A stretch of DNA of 9,876 bases from Gammaproteobacteria bacterium (GTDB lineage: Bacteria; Pseudomonadota; Gammaproteobacteria; Pseudomonadales; UBA3067): NCBI GenBank assembly GCA_002402085.1, contig NVVB01000077.1:6731-16606 (forward strand), in the 5' to 3' direction. Both the position numbers and the translations under genes were made by a program. Shown in pieces: positions 6,035 through 9,876 of this stretch. Within the stretch, counting starts at the first letter, position 1. Each line of letters starts with the position of its first letter. A model generated the notes under the pieces. The model was given only the letters and a program-made list of their open reading frames with translations, searched no databases and had not been told where the DNA came from.

Positions 6035-8014
6035 TTAAAGGCCGGTATTTCTAGTCATTCCACGCCAGTCGATAGCTTTCGCCGCGAAGTCATGACGACA
6101 ACCTAAGCGAATAGCGCCGGTAAGATATTGAACTTCGCTTTCCATATGAACGCCGCTTTCGCCTTCAAGGTAGCAATATTCAAAAGTGTCGATATGACCT
6201 GGCGCTGCGAATCCATAGTGAGCATTCCCCTCAATACGATCCTCAACAACAAGCGTCAAAGCGTTACGCAATCCGGCCGGTATAACGTCAGCGTTCTTGG
6301 TAGCCGTAAGAGGCGTAAGGAATGCCTCCGCTTCGGTTTCCTTGTCAGCTCCACAAACCAAATACCTCATTCGTGCACCAATAGGCTGGCTCTTGCCGTC
6401 TTTACCCTTCGGCATAGTTTGATTGCGGAACGCCTTTCGAGCGGCTGCAACACTGGTCAATCCAATGGCGGCCGCAGTGATTATGTTTCCATGGTCGGCA
6501 TGGAATAACGCTTTCGCGTCGCCCATAATTGGATTGCTTAGGATGTGCCCCCAAACAACGTCACCTTCCAAGCGAGCGCCAGAAGCGCCGAACTTGGCAA
6601 AAATATCAGCAAGGGCCGACATATCATCGTTCATCAGCATTTCGCGAGTGAAATCAACATCGCGGCCGTAAGTGACAAGCATATAGCTTTCGATAGCATC
6701 AGATAAGGAGCCGCGCTCAAATTCGCCATGCTCGTTTACTTTCTTCAAGTCGGAAAACGCGCTTGTTGAGATGCGGTTAATCATCTTGAAGTCGCTTGCC
6801 GTTGCTCGCTTTCCAAGTACTTCGAAAGTGTTCGGGACCTCATTGTAGGAGTCGCGAAGCGTTTTATTTGAGGCATCCATCATGATATGTGGCATGTCCC
6901 CTTTCGAGCCTAGCGCCCTTGTAGCAAGCTGCATTCGAGTCATCCCGTAACAACTATGGCCTCGCGCTTCAAGCATGTATCGCGCTTGCTCCATCATTGA
7001 CATACCGCGAAATTGACGGCCTTCTTCGGTCAATATAACGGAGACGTCGGCCTTATGCTGGATAGCATTAGAAACAGCGCTTCGCATTTTCAGGTTTGTT
7101 TCTTCGTCGCCATGGGAATAGACAACGCGGCTTCGAGTTTCAACATTCACTTCTTGGTCGGCAACCTTGTTGATAATTTTCTCTCGGGCTTTATCGATGC
7201 CAACACCTTCACGAACAAGCTCTTCGGCGAAATCGCTGCTTAACTTTGCTTTTCGAACCGCGCTGTAAATATCTGAAGTACGCGCCCGCTCCATTGATAC
7301 CGCATTGGTAGCGGCGGTCTCGGCAGCTTCGCGAACTTCAGTTTTTGTTACTTGCTCGGGCGTAGCTTCAGCCGAGCGGCTCTTGGTGTCCTGTGTATCA
7401 GGCATGTTTTCTTCCTCAGTGGTTGTAGGCTCGGTCGCCCGATTTAGTGAATCGTTAATTCTTACGTTATAACTGATTGGTGATTGGCTTCTGACTTTTG
7501 CGTCATCATCAAAGCCGATGGCAACAAGGCTTACTTCGTGCGGCTCCCAGTCAACGGCGCGCAAAACATCAAGCTCACCCTGCTTGTCTGTGATTTGATA
7601 CTCGTGAACAACATAACCGACGCTAACGGTTCTAAGAATCCCGTCTTTAACGTCTTGCCAGTAACCTTTTACACCATCCCTTGAGCTGAATTTAACTCGA
7701 ATAAAAAACTTGCCGCCCTCAATCCATCCTCGAACAATCCCGCCAATTTGACCGTCAATCGTGTAAGACATATGGTCTTTGCAAAATGGAGCGCCGTTAT
7801 TTATTCGACCCATTCGAATCGCGGTTTTTGATATTTCTAACTCTTCGTAAAAGTCATCATCCCAAAAACGCTGGCGCAATCCGCGAGCCCCGGTCGAGGC
7901 ACAAAAGTCGGCAGTCATTTCTTCTTCGTTAATACTGCCGGGAACAAATGCGGCCCGAGTGTCGAGCTTCGGCAATTGCCTAGTCTGCGTTTTTGTCTTT
8001 GTTGCTTCCGGCAT
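6035..8014 (-). CDS. Prohead protease / scaffold / major capsid protein fusion
   Basis: This 659-residue protein joins three functions that are separate genes in many phages. Residues about 20-185 resemble the HK97-type (U35) prohead serine protease: His81 in CKDHM, Ser131 in RTVSVGY and Glu160 in EPHEVSLVAIG are the likely catalytic or active-site positions. Residues about 190-310 are charged and helical with low-complexity stretches (TEPTTTEEEN), as expected of a scaffold linker. From about 335 the capsid part follows: GMSMMEQARYMLEARG, NKTLRDSYNEVPNTF (383-397), RATASDFKMINRIS, FERGSLSDAIESYMLVTYGR, VDFTREMLMNDD, GDVVWGHILSNPIMGD and LFHADHGN (503-510). These are strong matches to the known protease-capsid fusion family. 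The ATG lies 35 nt inside the end of the portal gene, with GAGGG about 8 nt upstream. A second start may exist at Met204. Confidence 0.95.
   Translation of the reverse strand: MPEATKTKTQTRQLPKLDTRAAFVPGSINEEEMTADFCASTGARGLRQRFWDDDFYEELEISKTAIRMGRINNGAPFCKDHMSYTIDGQIGGIVRGWIEGGKFFIRVKFSSRDGVKGYWQDVKDGILRTVSVGYVVHEYQITDKQGELDVLRAVDWEPHEVSLVAIGFDDDAKVRSQSPISYNVRINDSLNRATEPTTTEEENMPDTQDTKSRSAEATPEQVTKTEVREAAETAATNAVSMERARTSDIYSAVRKAKLSSDFAEELVREGVGIDKAREKIINKVADQEVNVETRSRVVYSHGDEETNLKMRSAVSNAIQHKADVSVILTEEGRQFRGMSMMEQARYMLEARGHSCYGMTRMQLATRALGSKGDMPHIMMDASNKTLRDSYNEVPNTFEVLGKRATASDFKMINRISTSAFSDLKKVNEHGEFERGSLSDAIESYMLVTYGRDVDFTREMLMNDDMSALADIFAKFGASGARLEGDVVWGHILSNPIMGDAKALFHADHGNIITAAAIGLTSVAAARKAFRNQTMPKGKDGKSQPIGARMRYLVCGADKETEAEAFLTPLTATKNADVIPAGLRNALTLVVEDRIEGNAHYGFAAPGHIDTFEYCYLEGESGVHMESEVQYLTGAIRLGCRHDFAAKAIDWRGMTRNTGL
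7403..7417 (-). promoter_or_regulatory. Internal ribosome binding site and ATG within the capsid fusion gene
   Basis: The minus strand reads GAGGAAG, AAAAC, then ATG, with the ATG being codon 204 of the fusion gene. AGGA stands 7 nt from the ATG, as good as or better than the site of the full-length start. The ATG falls in the low-complexity linker between protease and scaffold. Initiation here would give a 456-residue scaffold-capsid protein with no protease. Use of the site is inferred from spacing and location only. Confidence 0.55.
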
Positions 8015-9509
8015 TGTCGGAGCCCTCTTTGGTTTCGTCGGTTAGGTTTACAGGATTTCCCGCTGCGCTCATGTAGCGAGGGTCAGTGTCTAAAATAAGG
8101 TTTAGTCTGTCGAGTTCTTTGTTTTCCTCGGCCTTGCGTTCGATTGCAGCTTGCGGATTGTCGTAACCGATGCCCTTTAAAAAGTCGTAAAGTGGAGCCC
8201 CGCAACGAACTTTCTCTTTCTCGACCGCTAGTTCTTTTTGCGGGTCCAAAGCTGCAACGCTTGGAAGCAACCATTCGGCAGTAAGCTCACCGCCGCCGCC
8301 GTATTGAGTAAGGTCGGCCGCTTCTTTGAACCACTTCAAAACGCCTTGGCATAACAAAGGAATCAAGACAAGATTTTGGCTATTGGTTATGTTTTTCATC
8401 ATTTCAATTTTCCCAATCCTTCCGGATAGAAAATTGACGTTCGAATTGTCGCCGGTTAGCGCCTCGTAGGTGATGCCGAAGCCGGTCGAGATTGCGTAAA
8501 GTTGATCCTTGTGGAATTGTGAGAAACCTTCGACGCCAGGAGGGGTAGCAAACCGAATATCTTTTCCCGGCGGTAAATTTTCGACCGTGCCAGGCTCCAA
8601 AGTGTCGGCAATATCACCCGACGACGACGCCTCCGGATTACTGTCATAAATAAAAGCGGTATAACAGGCCGCTATCTTTTGCCTAAACAAATAATTATCA
8701 TTGGCGTCGTCGAGGTCTTTTAATTTATTAACAGTAGTATGGCCGGCGGGCACTCCGTGAATTTGTCCCGGTCGAGTAATGGTCGTCAAATAGATCAAGT
8801 CTTCAGCCGGAACAAATTTCGAGGCATTGCCAAGACGGTCGCCAACCGATATCGCTTCGCCTGGATGAGTTTCGAAAAGCCAAGAACCAATCCATTCCCC
8901 TATCGGCGTGTATTCCATCCCTTGAATAATTGTATTTAGACCGATCTTTTCGTTTTTGTTTAAGTCTATGAAGTCGGCTTCAAGAACTTGGATCTGCATA
9001 GGAATCGAAAGGCCGTCTTCGAAGTGTCTTTTTCTCCGCCTAAGTAATGCGCCGCCGCCTTCGTCTTTCGCAATCCATGCCAGGCGTTGAAGACCATAGA
9101 AATTCATTTGGCCGTTAGCGTCGCACTCTATCGATTCAGCCCAAGCTTTCCAGCCTTTTGTATAGCCTTCCTTTTGCTTTTTGTTTGAAGTTTGGAATTC
9201 CGGCTTTACTCCGTCGCCGACTACGTAATTCGCAACTACTTCGCCCGCTCGCTTTGCCCATGGATTATTTCGAGCAAGGTCGTGACAAGAGTCGCGAAGC
9301 GTTACAAGACCACTGCCGACTTCAGCATTCGCGCCGGTACTTTGACGAAGCCAGTTTGAAGTTCGGCCGCCTTTGCTTGCTCCGTCGTATTTGCGCATAA
9401 ACTTCGAGCCAAGCACGATTCGTTCTTGGTTCGCTCTCGCCCTCATTCGCTTCTCGCCATACCTTGGCATCAACGAATTAAAAGCCTTATCTAGTCGGGT
9501 AAGCTCCAT
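7980..9509 (-). CDS. Phage portal protein, lambda gpB family
   Basis: This 509-residue protein is close to lambda gpB in length. Signature segments in order are: NWLRQ near 52-56, LVTLRDSCHDLARNNPWAKR (68-87), NYVVGDGVKP (94-103), QVLEADFIDL (174-183), RPGQIHGVP (246-254), GITYEALTGDNSNVNFLSGR (345-364) and LDPQKE (421-426). They match the lambda-type portal family. The portal dodecamer sits at one capsid vertex, starts prohead assembly and is the channel for DNA entry and exit. The ATG overlaps the gpW TAA as TAATG (9507-9511), with AAAGG about 6 nt upstream. The last 35 nt overlap the start of the protease-capsid gene in another frame. The C-terminal 30 residues (KEGSDNAGSNKDKNAD) are polar and probably disordered. 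Confidence 0.95.
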   Translation of the reverse strand: MELTRLDKAFNSLMPRYGEKRMRARANQERIVLGSKFMRKYDGASKGGRTSNWLRQSTGANAEVGSGLVTLRDSCHDLARNNPWAKRAGEVVANYVVGDGVKPEFQTSNKKQKEGYTKGWKAWAESIECDANGQMNFYGLQRLAWIAKDEGGGALLRRRKRHFEDGLSIPMQIQVLEADFIDLNKNEKIGLNTIIQGMEYTPIGEWIGSWLFETHPGEAISVGDRLGNASKFVPAEDLIYLTTITRPGQIHGVPAGHTTVNKLKDLDDANDNYLFRQKIAACYTAFIYDSNPEASSSGDIADTLEPGTVENLPPGKDIRFATPPGVEGFSQFHKDQLYAISTGFGITYEALTGDNSNVNFLSGRIGKIEMMKNITNSQNLVLIPLLCQGVLKWFKEAADLTQYGGGGELTAEWLLPSVAALDPQKELAVEKEKVRCGAPLYDFLKGIGYDNPQAAIERKAEENKELDRLNLILDTDPRYMSAAGNPVNLTDETKEGSDNAGSNKDKNAD

Positions 9510-9706
9510 TAGAGGCCTTTGCTATATTTTGGAGTAAATCGAGTGCCTGAATTGACTTTACCGAGCGCCCTTCTTAATGCAAAAAGTCTACGCTCTAAAT
9601 CTTTTGCGCCAGGGAATGTAATCTTCTTGTCTTCATACTCTACAGTTAGAGCGCCCGAGTAATACGCCTCTTCGAGCGCGTCGAGAAAAGCTTGTGTCGC
9701 TGCCAT
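9509..9706 (-). CDS. Head-tail joining protein, gpW family
   Basis: This 65-residue protein starts MAATQAFLDALEEAYYSGAL and goes on TVEYEDKKITFPGAKDLERR and LFALRRALGK. The layout of a helix, a short two-stranded turn (V.YEDK.ITF) and a second helix ending in R..L is that of lambda gpW (68 residues). gpW plugs or extends the portal channel after packaging so that FII and the tail can attach. Its place between the large terminase and the portal is exactly that of lambda W. The ATG overlaps the terminase TAA as TAATG (9704-9708), and its own TAA overlaps the portal ATG the same way. A GAGG lies 11 nt before the ATG. Confidence 0.88.
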   Translation of the reverse strand: MAATQAFLDALEEAYYSGALTVEYEDKKITFPGAKDLERRLFALRRALGKVNSGTRFTPKYSKGL

Positions 9707-9876
9707 TATCTATTTCGCCTCAAGTGTTTGCCTTTTCTGAATTTCACGCCGTTTTTCTCTATCGTATTAGCGTTATTTACTGCTACTTTTATGACATAAA
9801 GAGCCGCTTCCATCTCCTTCCATCTGTCTTCTTTGAATCTATCAAGACCATATGACGACGCCGCAGCTCTTGCGTA
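9706..9876 (-). CDS. Terminase large subunit, GpA family (partial, C-terminal end)
   Basis: Only the last 56 codons and stop are in the window. The protein enters as YARAAASSYGLDRFKEDRWK, followed by EMEAAL and a Lys/Arg-rich end (KFRKGKHLRRNR). The motif VYARAAA..GLDRF.E.RW..LE is the well-conserved C-terminal end of the nuclease domain of GpA-type large terminases, which cut concatemeric DNA and pump it into the prohead with ATP. The following gpW and portal genes confirm the assignment. The frame is open to the high-coordinate edge and the rest of the gene lies upstream. Its TAA overlaps the gpW start by one base. Confidence 0.85.
   Translation of the reverse strand, partial: YARAAASSYGLDRFKEDRWKEMEAALYVIKVAVNNANTIEKNGVKFRKGKHLRRNR

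Noticed and set aside
6128..6508. Plus-strand open frame of 126 codons opposite the capsid gene
   Set aside because: It lies wholly antisense to a strongly conserved capsid domain, has no recognisable family pattern and no neighbours on its strand. It is a shadow of the real gene.
8083..8647. Minus-strand frames of about 63 codons inside the portal gene
   Set aside because: They are out-of-frame, Arg/Ser-rich translations of the portal coding sequence with no family match.
1..9876. Defence, toxin-antitoxin, CRISPR or other cargo system
   Set aside because: Every frame with support is a structural or assembly gene, the spaces between genes are too small for cargo, and no repeat array was seen.

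Overview
The window is one stretch of the morphogenesis (late) operon of a tailed bacteriophage or prophage. All 14 genes I can support lie on the minus strand, so transcription runs from position 9876 down to 1. Genes are packed end to end, and most junctions overlap by 1, 4 or 11 bases. No host gene, integrase, tRNA or attachment site is present, so a free phage and a prophage cannot be told apart. GC content looks mid-40s by eye. The closest gene families are typical of phages of Gammaproteobacteria and other Proteobacteria, but the host is an inference.

Head module (9876 to about 5292), in order: end of a GpA-type large terminase subunit, gpW head-tail joining protein, lambda-type portal, a 659-residue fusion of prohead protease, scaffold and major capsid protein, DUF2190 capsid cement protein, and an FII-like head-tail connector. 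Tail module (5295 to 1), in order: probable tail terminator, a 53-residue DUF2635 (Mu gp38-like) protein, contractile tail sheath, tail tube, gp41-type tail assembly chaperone, a short GpE-like frame, tape measure protein, and the start of a Mu gpN-like DNA circularisation protein. The particle should therefore be a myovirus with a lambda-like DNA packaging and connector set joined to a Mu-like contractile tail. Both joined modules are known separately, and this kind of mosaic is common.

No undescribed biological system or cargo (defence, toxin, CRISPR) is visible. The best second-look signals concern gene expression. First, there is a canonical T TTT TTG slippery heptamer in the tail chaperone gene, with a hairpin 7 nt downstream and a -1 frame that opens just before the slip and runs through GpE. 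Second, a strong internal ribosome binding site and ATG lie at codon 204 of the protease-capsid fusion, which could yield a scaffold-capsid protein without the protease. Third, an intrinsic terminator sits in the only real intergenic gap, directly after the capsid gene and before the cement gene. Fourth, TAATG stop-start overlaps recur at six junctions.
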